Assembly: GCA_018971485.1 (NCBI GenBank)
Contig: JAGXAQ010000006.1
Coordinates: 1 to 64,000 of the forward strand
Length of the DNA: 64,000 nucleotides
Direction: 5' to 3'
Source: Pseudomonadota bacterium
Lineage (GTDB): Bacteria > Pseudomonadota > Gammaproteobacteria > Burkholderiales > REEB80
The translations under genes and the position numbers were made by a program. A model generated the notes under the pieces. That model ran no database searches and had not been told where the DNA came from. It worked only from the letters and a program-made list of their open reading frames with translations. This document shows positions 9,787 to 19,279 of this stretch, one piece after another; position 1 is the stretch's first letter; every line of letters begins with the position of its first letter.

Positions 9787-10424
9787 AGTAAACAAGCCTT
9801 TGCAACAGGAGAAAACGAGCGCCTATGAATAGATAAAGGACCAAACTTAGTCAAGAGTTCAAGATGGGTTCTGGTTGCGTAAGACTTGTGTAAATCAAAT
9901 CGATACATGGGCCATGTTTGATGGTAATTTAGAATAATCCGGTCCCGCTCAATTTTTGCTAATATGGACGCTGCACTAATAGCTGGCTCTGACACATCAC
10001 CTTTGACAATCGCTTTTGCAGGCACGGGCAAGGGTGGGATTCGGTTTCCATCAATTAATGCCAAATCTGGTACTTTATCTAAACCACTAATAGCGCGCTG
10101 CATTGCCATAAAAGTAGCATTCAAAATATTAAAGGTATCAATTTCTTCAACGCTCGCTTGAGCAATACAAAAAGCGAGTGAATGCTGTCGAATAAGCTCA
10201 CCAAGTTCTTCACGTCTCCTGGGAGCTAATTTTTTTGAATCTTTAAGTCCAGAAATAAAAAAACAAGGATCCAAGATTACGGCTGCCGCAACTACAGGCC
10301 CAGCCAAACAACCCCGGCCACTTTCATCCACACCGCAAACAAGTGCCGCACTCATGTTGTTATCCATCACATAAAGGTCATCTAAACCAATTAAATCTTG
10401 ATTAATCAACTTGAAATTATTCAT
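9783..10424 (-). CDS. rnhB: Ribonuclease HII
   Basis: Removes ribonucleotides from DNA and RNA of RNA-DNA hybrids. The type 2 RNase H core is complete: GVDESGRGCLAGPV (first catalytic Asp and Glu, D33/E34 in the longest reading), DSKKL, IDGN with its catalytic Asp, and KGDVSEPAISAASILAK with the fourth acidic residue. The longest frame gives 213 residues, but the ATG at 10355 (MSAALVCGVDESG) or at 10367 gives the normal family length of about 190. No start has a clear ribosome-binding site. The gene diverges from the CpxP-like gene with a short gap. Confidence 0.92.
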   Translation of the reverse strand: MNNFKLINQDLIGLDDLYVMDNNMSAALVCGVDESGRGCLAGPVVAAAVILDPCFFISGLKDSKKLAPRRREELGELIRQHSLAFCIAQASVEEIDTFNILNATFMAMQRAISGLDKVPDLALIDGNRIPPLPVPAKAIVKGDVSEPAISAASILAKIERDRIILNYHQTWPMYRFDLHKSYATRTHLELLTKFGPLSIHRRSFSPVAKACLL

Positions 10425-10471
10425 TCATATTTATGGTTGAGCATATTATGCAAATACGTTAGGAGAGCACC

Positions 10472-10903
10472 ATGAAACAACTCATATTAGTTATTCTGCT
10501 TTCATTAGGAATCATAACTAGTGCCCAAGCCTGCCACATGAAGCCATTTTCGCAACTAGTAGCCTTGCACTCTAAACTCGCTCTGAACCCAGATCAAGAA
10601 AGCCAGTGGAAATTGCTTCAAACAAGCATGCGTCAGTTTCACATAAAAATGAGAAAAGATCATAAAATCATCTATCATGCCCTTCGGGAAGAATTAAAAA
10701 AGAACCAGCCTGATTTTAACCGAATTATGGCACTTAAAGATTCTACCCGCGCACAACTTCAACCAGCCCGTGACCAGGTTGAAAAAAATGCCCTTGCTTT
10801 TTATGACAACCTCAACCCCCATCAAAAAATACTAATCCGTGACGCCATCCGGAATCGTATGGCAGAATGGAGACATCATCACTGCAAAATGCAGATGCAT
10901 TAA
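10472..10903 (+). CDS. CpxP/Spy-like periplasmic protein
   Basis: A 143-residue secreted helical protein. The signal peptide ends near residue 20 (AQA), and the mature protein begins CHMK. It has two degenerate LTxxQ motifs, LNPDQ at 38-42 and LNPHQ at 114-118, the hallmark of CpxP, Spy and ZraP. The C-terminus is rich in His, Cys and Met (HHHCKMQMH), which suggests a metal ion such as copper or zinc as ligand. A strong AGGAGAG precedes the ATG. It lies eight bases before ompR, so it is probably an auxiliary sensor or chaperone for the two-component system in the same transcript. Confidence 0.8.
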   Translation: MKQLILVILLSLGIITSAQACHMKPFSQLVALHSKLALNPDQESQWKLLQTSMRQFHIKMRKDHKIIYHALREELKKNQPDFNRIMALKDSTRAQLQPARDQVEKNALAFYDNLNPHQKILIRDAIRNRMAEWRHHHCKMQMH

Positions 10904-10911
10904 ATTAGGAT

Positions 10912-11595
10912 ATGCAGCACTCAATATTAATTGTAGATGACGATCCGCGTCTGACCGATCTTGTGTCCCGTTATTTTAGCGAACAGGGTTTTATTGTTCG
11001 ATCAGTTCAAAATAGCCACGAGATGGATGAGGCTATTAGCCAAAAAAAACCGGACTGTATTATTCTGGATCTTATGCTTCCTGGTGAAGACGGGCTAACT
11101 ATTGTCAGACGAATGAGACATGCTGGAAATTGGCTGCCCATCATCATGCTCACAGCCAGGGGAGACGATAATGATCGGGTATTAGGACTTGATAATGGCG
11201 CTGACGATTACTTAGCTAAACCTTTTAACCCGAGAGAACTTCTGGCTCGTGTTAACGCACTCATACGCCGCCGTGTACCTGAAAACATATCAGAAGAGAC
11301 AATCTCATTTGGAGAATTTGTTCTAGACTTGAATCGACGTATGCTTTTCAAGGAAGAAATCCCTGTTGAATTAACAAATGGGGAATATTTACTTCTTCTG
11401 GCCATGGCTAATCACCCCAACCGTCCCATGGGACGTGAACAGTTAATGGCTCTGAGCAGTTCAGAGAATCAGGAAGCTTTCGATCGGAGTATTGACGTCC
11501 GAATTTCGCGGCTTCGAAAACTGATAGAAATATCACCAGGCAAGCCCCGGTATATTCAAACTGTCTGGGGTTATGGATATGTATTCGTTCCTTGA
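10912..11595 (+). CDS. ompR: Response regulator OmpR
   Basis: A 227-residue regulator with an N-terminal receiver and C-terminal winged helix. The acidic pocket is DDD at 9-11, the phosphoacceptor is D53 (ILDLMLPGEDG), with T81 and K103 completing the site. PRYIQTVWGYGYVFVP at the end is the OmpR/PhoB wing and matches OmpR closely. Regulation of porins and envelope genes is the expected role. It overlaps the kinase gene by 23 bases and follows the CpxP-like gene by eight, so the three form one operon. Confidence 0.9.
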   Translation: MQHSILIVDDDPRLTDLVSRYFSEQGFIVRSVQNSHEMDEAISQKKPDCIILDLMLPGEDGLTIVRRMRHAGNWLPIIMLTARGDDNDRVLGLDNGADDYLAKPFNPRELLARVNALIRRRVPENISEETISFGEFVLDLNRRMLFKEEIPVELTNGEYLLLLAMANHPNRPMGREQLMALSSSENQEAFDRSIDVRISRLRKLIEISPGKPRYIQTVWGYGYVFVP

Positions 11596-12919
11596 AAAGC
11601 TAATCCCAAAGACCTTGTTTCGCCGCATGGCACTGCTGCTAGCCCTCATTCTAATCTGTGCCCAAACTATTACTGCAGCACTTTTTCACGCCATCCAAGA
11701 AGAACCTCACACCAAAATAGTTGCCTCTTTGATTGACAGTTATGCTGTTGCCCTTACGCTTTCTCTCAGAAATAGCCCCAATCATAATACCCTAGACAGT
11801 CTTACTCAGTTCAGCAATCAAACCGGATTGCGTATATTCAAACAAACCTCATCAAAATTACCTGGTGAGCCAGCATCTGGTCCATTCGCAAAACAACTCC
11901 AAAAATATCTAGTATCTCATTACAGATTAACAGTCAGTTTTCGCAAAAGAATGGGGAATAACCCGGTATTCTGGGTGCTTTTACAAACCGAGTATGGACC
12001 GTATTGGCTTGAAATACCCACAAACCGGATTTTCCCAGCTCCAATCGCCTACAAATGGATTTTCAGAATTGGCTTTGTTGGCTTTGTATCTTTGCTTGCC
12101 GCATTGTTCATGATGTGGCTCATTAACCGTCCTCTTAAAAGATTAGCCGATGCTGCGGAGGCAATTCGTCCGTCAGATCCGAATGCGCGCATCCAGATTA
12201 AAGGCCCAAATGAAATCAAGCGTGTTGCAGAAACACTTAACGCAATGCTCAACAATATTCGTCAACATGCCCAGGAACGAACTTTAATGCTGGCGGGTAT
12301 CTCCCATGATCTTAGAACTCCTCTTGCCCGTATCCGCCTTGAAGCCGAACTTATGAATGAACACACTATCAATAGTGCTCGGCACGGTATTATTCTGGAT
12401 ACAGAGGAAATGAATGCCATCATTGGTCAATTTTTAGATTATACTCGTGCAGAGCAAGCCGAAAAAAAAATATTTCTAGACCTTAATACGATTATCCAGG
12501 ATCTTCTCGCTCGATATACTGAAACCAATTACTCTATCCTGCCAAACCTTAACCCCCTTCCCTATACATGCCTGCAACCGCTCTCCATCAGGAGGCTTCT
12601 TACCAACCTGATTGACAATGCTATTCAGCATGGCGGAATAAAAATCTGCATCGAAACTGATACTATCGGAGATAAAATCATTTTAAGCATTAAAGATAAT
12701 GGCCCAGGGATTAACCCATCAGCCATGGAGACAATTTTCGAGCCCTTTGTCAGAGGCAACTTGGCCAGAAGTGGAAAAGGTGGCGCAGGTTTGGGACTTG
12801 CCATAGCCACAAGAATTGTTAAGCTTCATCAAGGTACAATAACCTTAAAAAACCTTGAACCAAATGGGTTAGAAGTAAAGGTCCTTTTCCCGATCCAGGA
12901 CAATTGCAGCCATAATTAA
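11573..12919 (+). CDS. envZ: Sensor histidine kinase EnvZ
   Basis: A 448-residue inner-membrane kinase and phosphatase. The two membrane helices at about 19-40 and 163-184 flank a periplasmic domain of roughly 120 residues. A HAMP segment follows (INRPLKRLADAAEAI). The H-box is AGISHDLRTPLARIRLEAE with H245, very close to EnvZ. The ATPase domain has LIDNAIQHG (N-box), DNGPGI and GGAGLGLAIA (G boxes). The partner is the OmpR regulator encoded in the overlapping gene. A CpxP-like periplasmic protein in the same unit suggests that the periplasmic domain is tuned by that protein. Confidence 0.9.
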   Translation: MDMYSFLEKLIPKTLFRRMALLLALILICAQTITAALFHAIQEEPHTKIVASLIDSYAVALTLSLRNSPNHNTLDSLTQFSNQTGLRIFKQTSSKLPGEPASGPFAKQLQKYLVSHYRLTVSFRKRMGNNPVFWVLLQTEYGPYWLEIPTNRIFPAPIAYKWIFRIGFVGFVSLLAALFMMWLINRPLKRLADAAEAIRPSDPNARIQIKGPNEIKRVAETLNAMLNNIRQHAQERTLMLAGISHDLRTPLARIRLEAELMNEHTINSARHGIILDTEEMNAIIGQFLDYTRAEQAEKKIFLDLNTIIQDLLARYTETNYSILPNLNPLPYTCLQPLSIRRLLTNLIDNAIQHGGIKICIETDTIGDKIILSIKDNGPGINPSAMETIFEPFVRGNLARSGKGGAGLGLAIATRIVKLHQGTITLKNLEPNGLEVKVLFPIQDNCSHN

Positions 12920-13028
12920 TCAGGAAAAAAAGAGAATTTTTCAAGATCTCATGATTTTTTTCAAAAGATGGGCAATAATAGGTGCATTTGGAAAACGCGC
13001 ACGGCGGCATGCGCGATGACAGCAGCCA

Positions 13029-15038
13029 ATGGCGTTTTTTAACCTCCATCACTTATTACAAACTGCCTCTCACCAGCACTGGATTCTTCCGCTGGTTTTT
13101 TTGCTGTCCCTACTTGAATCTCTGGCAGTCATTGGGACATTCATCCCAGGTGCTACGGCGCTATTCATTGCAGGAGCACTAGTAGGGGCTGGGGCGCTCA
13201 ACTTCTGGCAAACATTAATCTATTCCATATCCGGGGCAATAATTGGCGATGGTTTAAGCTATTGGCTAGGTCATCACTATCAGGAAACAATTATCTGTTA
13301 TTGGCCTTTTAAGCGTTACCCCGGTCTTTTACAAAAAAGCGAGGCATTTTTTGCCAAGCATGGAGGTAAAAGCGTTGTAATCGGTCGTTTCTTTGGCCCA
13401 GTCCGCGCCATGGTACCTGTCGTGGCGGGCATGGTCAGAATGTCTCCCTACAAATTTTACACCCTCAATATCTTATCCGCCCTTGTTTGGGCCCCTGCAC
13501 ACATCCTCCCTGGCGCATTACTTGGCGCCTCCATAGTGCTTGCTGAAGCAATTACAATGAGACTTGTGGTTGTAATACTGATCATTGCCCTGCTTATTCT
13601 TATTTCAATGTGGTCAACACAGTTTCTCTTAAAGGTAGGCATAATACGTTTAAAAACACTTCGAAAACGACTATTAAACTGGAGCCATTTACATGACAAT
13701 ATCTGGTCACAAGCCCTCCAGAATTTGCTTGAACCTGCTCACCCATCATTTGGCACTTTGCTGTTTTCAGTAATTCTCCTCATATTAGGCATTTTGGGCT
13801 TCTTCATGGCATTGCAAGCCATTATCATGCAAACCGCCCTACTTAATGCTAATAGTGCCACCTACCACTTTTTACAAAACATTCATCTACCCTGGATGAA
13901 TAAATTAATGCTTACAGTTTCAAATCTCGGTAGTGCAAAAATTATTTTGCCCATACTAGTCGGAATGATCGGGTGGCTATTATGGAAAAAAAATTTTTCA
14001 GCCACCCTTTATTGGCTTGCTGCACTAGGATTTTCATTTATCGTTGTGCCTGCATTAAAACTTGCCCTGGGTTACACACATCTTCTAGCCCCTAACCCCT
14101 ATAGCTATTATTCATTTCCCAGCCTGCAAACTACAACTGAAGCAACAGTTTATGGATTCACAGCCTATCTTTTTGCCCGCGAACTCAAAACCACCTGGCG
14201 TATGCCGATTCTATTAACTGCTGCTTGCCTTATTCTGTTAATCGGTTTTTCAACACTCTATCTTGGAAAGAACTGGCTTTCCGATGTACTGGGTGGCCTT
14301 TGTCTAGGCCTTGCCTGGGTAGCTTTCTTAGCCATAGTGCATACATGGCACGATCCCCATCCAGTAGAGGTCAGGCCTCTTGCACTTCTGCTTTTAGGCG
14401 TCATTACTGCCAGTCAAGTTTTATTGCAGCTCAGTGGACCAAAATTAACTTCAACTCCCTCAACCCACCCTGAAGAAACTCAATTTTTTTCTATGGTTCA
14501 ATGGGAAAACGGAAAATGGAATAATTTGCCAAAAAAACGCTCTGATTTTGGAGGTGAACAAGAAGAATCATTTGTTATACAATGGGCTAGCCCAGAAAAT
14601 AAAATAAAAAACCGCTTGGCTCAACTCGGTTGGAAGCCTGCGCCAAAGTCAAACATCAAAAACTTGGCGATCTGGCTGATACCCAATGAGCCAATCCAGC
14701 ATCTTCCAGTATTACCTTCGTTTAATGATGGTATTGCCGCCAATCTAACTTTTGTAAAACAAAAGAACCATACCCAGTCCCGTATGGTACTACGTTTATG
14801 GAAAACTCATACCTATATAGGTATCGGTATCAACGCAACACCCGTATGGCTCGGTAGCTTGGAATGCGAAAAAATACATCACCTGCTTTCCTACCTTGCT
14901 TTTGCCAAGGCAAGCTCTTCATGCCCACTCAATCTTTCTACTTTTTACGACAATTTCAAAAATAGCGCTAATCCTTCTGAAACCATTCTACAAATAAATC
15001 CAAGCCTAGTATTAATCGCCGAGTCACCTAATAACTAG
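13029..15038 (+). CDS. DedA-PAP2-LssY_C fusion membrane protein
   Basis: A 669-residue polytopic protein with the domain order of Legionella LssY. The DedA/SNARE-associated part (about 1-200) has the typical stretches GTFIPGATALFIAGAL and FGPVRAMVPVVAGM. The PAP2 part (about 240-450) is degenerate: FPSLQTT at 363-369 replaces FPSGHAT, and the last motif reads STLYLGKNWLSDV with N415 in place of the catalytic His. Phosphatase activity is therefore unlikely. The C-terminal LssY-type domain (about 480-660) is soluble. DedA proteins are linked to polyprenyl-phosphate and phospholipid flipping. The ATG has only a weak ribosome-binding site. Confidence 0.85.
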   Translation: MAFFNLHHLLQTASHQHWILPLVFLLSLLESLAVIGTFIPGATALFIAGALVGAGALNFWQTLIYSISGAIIGDGLSYWLGHHYQETIICYWPFKRYPGLLQKSEAFFAKHGGKSVVIGRFFGPVRAMVPVVAGMVRMSPYKFYTLNILSALVWAPAHILPGALLGASIVLAEAITMRLVVVILIIALLILISMWSTQFLLKVGIIRLKTLRKRLLNWSHLHDNIWSQALQNLLEPAHPSFGTLLFSVILLILGILGFFMALQAIIMQTALLNANSATYHFLQNIHLPWMNKLMLTVSNLGSAKIILPILVGMIGWLLWKKNFSATLYWLAALGFSFIVVPALKLALGYTHLLAPNPYSYYSFPSLQTTTEATVYGFTAYLFARELKTTWRMPILLTAACLILLIGFSTLYLGKNWLSDVLGGLCLGLAWVAFLAIVHTWHDPHPVEVRPLALLLLGVITASQVLLQLSGPKLTSTPSTHPEETQFFSMVQWENGKWNNLPKKRSDFGGEQEESFVIQWASPENKIKNRLAQLGWKPAPKSNIKNLAIWLIPNEPIQHLPVLPSFNDGIAANLTFVKQKNHTQSRMVLRLWKTHTYIGIGINATPVWLGSLECEKIHHLLSYLAFAKASSSCPLNLSTFYDNFKNSANPSETILQINPSLVLIAESPNN

Positions 15039-15315
15039 ACTACTTCTTTACCAGTATCAGGATAACCTTCAAGGCAGCCTAAACCCTGGCGCATAAAACT
15101 ATGGAGCGCACATTCATTCAAAAACAGCATTAAAAGAGGGGGGGCTCAAAAATGCCGATAATTGAAAAAAAGGTAATCAAGCTGCACTTTGATAGAAGAA
15201 TTACAATTCATGATAAAATTGTACAATCTAAAAACAAGTAGTTTGCCTGACATATCTTGTGTTACCCGCTTTCCAAAAAACTACTAATAACGTCCAGTTT
15301 ATTTAATAAAAATCC

Positions 15316-16176
15316 ATGAAAAAAACAATAGATAATATAGATTCAGGTAATTGGCATAAAAATTACCTACAAACAAAAGATCAGACTATTTTTTACCGAT
15401 ACCGACAAGCAAGCAATGCAATCGGTAATTTGCTGTTGCTTCATGGTAGTGGAGTAAATGGTGAGCTTACATATAAAATGATGTATTCTCATTTACACCA
15501 GTTCAATCTTCTTGTTCCGGATTTACGTGGTGCAGGTTACACTAGCTTCCCCGATGGAAATGAATATCCATTTTTAGTATCTGATGTTGCCTCAGATATA
15601 ATGCAATTAGTAAACACCATATGGCCTCATCGCTCTTTCAGTATCTGTGGTTACTCTTATGGAGCCATAGTAGGTCTGCATTTAAAGCCAAAATTACCTA
15701 TCCTGGAACATTTAATATTGATTGATCCACCCCTCATCGATGCTCCCAATTTAAAATCGCGCATAACCGAACGTCTTCCACTTACTCATATCGTTCAGGT
15801 TTTACTTGAAAAAGAGGACCCGAATGAAGGCCTCATTGCGTTCGCAGATGTAGTTTTGCCGCATAGAAAACGCCATCCAAAAATAGAAAACTCTCTTCTA
15901 CAACGTTTATCCTTCAGGCCAAAAGGTCTTGCCTACTGCCTAAACTGTATTAATCAGGCAGCTCTGGATTTGCCCTGTCCATCAAAATTGTCACAGCTAG
16001 AAAATGTTCATGTCCTCTTGGCAGAAAGTCGTGGCATGAAATCTATTAATTCCATAAAAGAGCAAATACCCGACTGGCATGTTTCTTACCTCAACGGGAC
16101 AACCCATGCCCTTCCCTTTCAAAAACCGGAAAAAACGGCCCAATTTATTACCAGGGTATTAACAAACCTAAATTAA
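15316..16176 (+). CDS. Alpha/beta hydrolase
   Basis: A 286-residue cytoplasmic protein of the alpha/beta hydrolase fold. The oxyanion-hole segment LLHGSGVNG is near 42-49, DLRGAGYT near 69-76, and the nucleophile elbow GYSYG has S114. A C-terminal GTTHALP provides the likely catalytic His, with a candidate acid in LIDPPLID. The substrate is unknown; the family includes esterases, C-C hydrolases and haloalkane dehalogenases. It stands alone, 277 bases after the previous gene and 233 before minC, with no obvious operon partner. Confidence 0.8.
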   Translation: MKKTIDNIDSGNWHKNYLQTKDQTIFYRYRQASNAIGNLLLLHGSGVNGELTYKMMYSHLHQFNLLVPDLRGAGYTSFPDGNEYPFLVSDVASDIMQLVNTIWPHRSFSICGYSYGAIVGLHLKPKLPILEHLILIDPPLIDAPNLKSRITERLPLTHIVQVLLEKEDPNEGLIAFADVVLPHRKRHPKIENSLLQRLSFRPKGLAYCLNCINQAALDLPCPSKLSQLENVHVLLAESRGMKSINSIKEQIPDWHVSYLNGTTHALPFQKPEKTAQFITRVLTNLN

Positions 16177-16409
16177 TATTCTTTACTTCCAACACAAAAT
16201 ATCAAATACAATTCAAAAAGTTGCTAAAACTGCATGCAAATTGTTCATAATCCGTTTCACAAAAATACAATTTGACGACAAAAAATTAAACTAAATCGGA
16301 CTCAGCTTTGCCAGATACAATACAATGACCTCAAAAACTTATAAATGAGCTACACTATCCATCAAACTGAATAATACGTTTCCTTAATCAAAAATGACAT
16401 GTTACCTGA

Positions 16410-17231
16410 ATGAGCATAACTAAAACGACAGCCGCTTCGCCTGCCGCCTTTGAAATAAAAGGCTCATCCTTCACTCTCCTGGTTCTGTGTCTAAAGTCAT
16501 CGCAATTACCTGAACTAGAAAAACAGTTACAAGCCCATCTGGCTAAGACACCCGACTATTTCAACTTTGATCCTATTGTTATTGATTTATGCAATATCAA
16601 TCAAAATGATGTAAAACTGGATTTTAAATTACTCATTAACCTGCTCAAACAGCACAAACTTGCCCCTATCGGAATCTGTAATGGCAACCAAAATCAGGTA
16701 CTTGCCGCGCAACAACATGGACTGGGGATATTTGCGGATATAGCAGGGTTAACCAAACCAAAAGAACAAAATAAACGTTCTATTCATTCGCCAAGTAAAA
16801 AGGAATCTCAAGATACATCGGAACCTGCCACCCCAGGAAGCAAAGAAAATTTCAGACCCCAGACGAAAGTCATTACACAACCCATTCGAACAGGACAGCA
16901 AATCTACGCCCAAGACTGTGATCTGATTGTCCTGGCCCCGGTAAATGCTGGAGCAGAAATCATCAGTGATGGTAATATTCACGTATACGCTCCATTGCGG
17001 GGTAGAGCCCTTGCTGGAGTAAAAGGTAATACATCAGCCCGAATTTTCTGCCTCAAAATGGAAGCCGAACTGGTGTCTATCGCAGGTTGTTATCGTGTCA
17101 TAGAAGAAAAGTTACCCGAAAACATACAAGGCGAAGGCGTACAAATTTCACTTGATGGTGAACGACTTGTTTTTGAACCACTCCTATCCAACAGCACAGA
17201 TAATAAAAGGACAGTAAATTGGCAAAAGTAA
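16410..17231 (+). CDS. minC: Septum site-determining protein MinC
   Basis: A 273-residue FtsZ inhibitor that blocks division away from mid-cell. The N-terminal FtsZ-binding domain (about 10-115) leads into a polar linker rich in Lys, Ser and Glu. The C-terminal beta-helix domain includes GAEIISDGNIHVYAPLRGRALAG, the MinC dimer and MinD-binding repeat. The gene starts the minCDE operon and overlaps minD by 13 bases. The region before the ATG has no strong ribosome-binding site. Confidence 0.93.
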   Translation: MSITKTTAASPAAFEIKGSSFTLLVLCLKSSQLPELEKQLQAHLAKTPDYFNFDPIVIDLCNINQNDVKLDFKLLINLLKQHKLAPIGICNGNQNQVLAAQQHGLGIFADIAGLTKPKEQNKRSIHSPSKKESQDTSEPATPGSKENFRPQTKVITQPIRTGQQIYAQDCDLIVLAPVNAGAEIISDGNIHVYAPLRGRALAGVKGNTSARIFCLKMEAELVSIAGCYRVIEEKLPENIQGEGVQISLDGERLVFEPLLSNSTDNKRTVNWQK

Positions 17232-18031
17232 TTGTGGTTACTTCTGGCAAAGGCGGGGTCGGCAAAACGACCACCAGCGCAAATTTTGCAACAGGGCTCG
17301 CACTAAATGGGCACCGAACTGCCGTACTAGATTTTGATGTGGGCCTACGCAATCTTGATCTAATCATGGGGTGTGAACGCCGTGTAGTTTATGATTTTGT
17401 CAATGTCATCAACCATGAGGCAACACTCAAACAAGCCCTCATCAAAGATAAACAATGCCCTAACCTTTTCGTATTACCCGCTTCCCAGACCCGAGACAAA
17501 GATGCCCTTCATGTAGAAGGAGTTGAGCGGGTCATTGAAGAACTTAAAAAGGATTTTGATTATATTGTCTGTGATTCACCAGCAGGAATTGAAAAAGGGG
17601 CTATGATGGCCATGTACTTTGCTGATGAAGCCCTAATTGTAACCAACCCTGAAATTTCAAGCGTTCGGGATTCAGATCGTATTCTAGGCATTCTTGCCGC
17701 AAAATCCAAACGAGCAGAAATGGGAATTGAGCCTGTGAAGGAGCATTTGCTTATTACACGTTATTCTCCAAAACGGGCTGAAACAGGCGAAATGCTTTCT
17801 GTATCAGATATCAGGGAAATCCTGAATATCCCCCTTATTGGTGTGGTTCCCGAATCAGAAGCAATTCTTCAGGCAAGCAATTCAGGTATACCTGCCATAC
17901 ATCATCAAGACAGTGATGTAGCACAGGCCTATTCAGATATCGTTAAGCGCTTCCTTGGGGAAGAGGTCCCATTACGTTTTGTCAATCGACAAAAAGGCGG
18001 CTTCCTTAAGCGACTATTTGGAGGTGCCTGA
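17219..18031 (+). CDS. minD: Septum site-determining ATPase MinD
   Basis: A 270-residue membrane-cycling ATPase. The deviant Walker A is KGGVGKT at 11-17, followed by DFDVGLRNLD, and CDSPAGIEKGA is the switch II region. The C-terminal amphipathic membrane-targeting helix is KGGFLKRLFGG. The TTG start is well placed: AAAGGAC lies six bases upstream and the conserved MAKVIVVTSGKGG sequence begins there. The wording of the middle region (NLFVLPASQTRDKDAL) is closest to betaproteobacterial MinD as far as can be judged by eye. It overlaps minC at the start and minE at the end. Confidence 0.95.
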   Translation: MAKVIVVTSGKGGVGKTTTSANFATGLALNGHRTAVLDFDVGLRNLDLIMGCERRVVYDFVNVINHEATLKQALIKDKQCPNLFVLPASQTRDKDALHVEGVERVIEELKKDFDYIVCDSPAGIEKGAMMAMYFADEALIVTNPEISSVRDSDRILGILAAKSKRAEMGIEPVKEHLLITRYSPKRAETGEMLSVSDIREILNIPLIGVVPESEAILQASNSGIPAIHHQDSDVAQAYSDIVKRFLGEEVPLRFVNRQKGGFLKRLFGGA

Positions 18032-18291
18032 TGTCCATACTTGATTATCTTTTTAGTGGCAATAGAAAAAGCGCCAAAATCGCTCGAGAAAGGCTACAGA
18101 TTATTCTTGCACATGAACATTCCGGTCGTTCAGGCGCGCCCGATTATTTACCAGCCATGAAACAGGAAATTATGGCTGTCATTGCAAAATATGTTGATAT
18201 TGATCAAGATCAAATCCGTGTCAACCTTGATCGACAGGATCATTACGAAGTCCTAGAACTCAATATCATTTTACCAGAAGCAAAAATATAA
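18031..18291 (+). CDS. minE: Cell division topological factor MinE
   Basis: An 86-residue protein that stimulates MinD ATPase and drives pole-to-pole oscillation. The N-terminal amphipathic membrane-binding segment (MSILDYLF) and the anti-MinCD helix (KIARERLQIILAHE) are present, followed by the dimerisation domain PDYLPAMKQEIMAVIAKYV. The ATG overlaps the minD stop (TGATG), so translation is coupled. IILAHE and PDYLP are typical of betaproteobacterial MinE. Confidence 0.95.
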   Translation: MSILDYLFSGNRKSAKIARERLQIILAHEHSGRSGAPDYLPAMKQEIMAVIAKYVDIDQDQIRVNLDRQDHYEVLELNIILPEAKI

Positions 18292-18993
18292 CTACGGTTC
18301 AGTTTTAAACTAACTAGCAACAAGCAATAATGGCTGCAAAAACTATTACCCTTTAAGTGCAAATATTACAGATAGGTGATGCGAAAACGAGTCACATGAA
18401 TCAGTACACTAAAATCGTCTTGAATGCAGTTTGGTTGTGATATTTCAAACAAGCCTCCTGTATTTATTTCGTTTGTCATTACCTGGCTGGATACGAAGTA
18501 TCCAGCCAGTCCTGATAGAACCTTTCCTTCTGACCGTCTTAAACAGGTCGCACAAAGTTCATAACAAACGGAAGGTCACCCAACCTGCAATTATTCCCCC
18601 TACCAACTTCTAAGTTGTCCTCTCAGGGATGACTTCATCAACCATTACCGTTAATCAAAAAAATACACTCATTACAGTACCGGTTTACATAATCACACTT
18701 ATCTCCATTACACTACAAATCCATCCAACCCTTTATTAGTAATTGCATAGCATACTTGTTCCATCTAAAGTGCGCGACTTTACCCTTGATTTCCCTCCAA
18801 TACAACATCGCAAAAAAAGATAAAAAAATCAGTCGCTAAAACCATCCTAAAAAATAATTAGTTAATTCATGCTTCAAAGCTTGGGGGGCCAAAACTCTTC
18901 AGGTAAACTATTATTAAAAGCTCTCTAATAAACAAAATGAAAAAATAATTAAGGAAATAATGGCGCTAGATTATCAATCAGGGGGACTGAATC
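18292..18993. other. 700-base AT-rich gap with no convincing gene
   Basis: Between minE and the next small gene there is no frame with a credible start, ribosome-binding site and composition. A 60-codon frame at 18431-18613 begins at TTG and crosses a strong hairpin, so it was not accepted. The only clear structure is the 12-bp inverted repeat listed separately. A small RNA is possible but nothing proves one. Confidence 0.5.
18483..18509. repeat. Perfect 12-bp inverted repeat (hairpin)
   Basis: CTGGCTGGATAC and GTATCCAGCCAG are exact reverse complements with only GAA between them. It is strong as RNA or DNA cruciform. It lies 190 bases after minE and has no T-run on either side, so a simple rho-independent terminator is unlikely. 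It could be a transcript 3' end, a protein-binding palindrome or the core of a small RNA. Confidence 0.7.
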
Positions 18994-19206
18994 ATGCTAG
19001 GAATAGATGCAATGAATGCGATTCGAGAATGTGAGTTCCAAGTTAACAAGTTTTACCCCTGTGTCATGCAAGTTGAATTGGTCGGCAAAATTGGACGTGA
19101 CTTTATAGTGAAAGCAAAAGTGAATGGTAAATTACGAACCTACAAAATCTGTCCCAATTCAGTCGGGAAATACGCCGCCAAAAAACTTCAACAACAACCA
19201 GCATAG
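18994..19206 (+). CDS. Small basic hypothetical protein (70 residues)
   Basis: The ATG has an excellent GGGGGA seven bases upstream, supporting a real gene. The protein is small and basic with a predicted beta-rich centre (VMQVELVGKIGRDFIVKAKVNGKLRTYKICPN), resembling in layout a small OB-like or nucleic-acid-binding fold. That is only a visual impression and no family is recognised. A Gln-rich tail ends it. It is followed by the secreted His-rich protein after 73 bases on the same strand. Confidence 0.6.
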   Translation: MLGIDAMNAIRECEFQVNKFYPCVMQVELVGKIGRDFIVKAKVNGKLRTYKICPNSVGKYAAKKLQQQPA

Positions 19207-19279
19207 TGTGCCAAAATTAAAATCTGGCCTATTGAGATCCAATTAAATTAATATACGACGTAATAAATTAGGAAACGGC

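Noticed and set aside
18431-18613. 60-codon frame after minE
   Set aside because: Begins at TTG without ribosome-binding site, runs across the strong hairpin at 18483-18509, and its product has no protein-like pattern.
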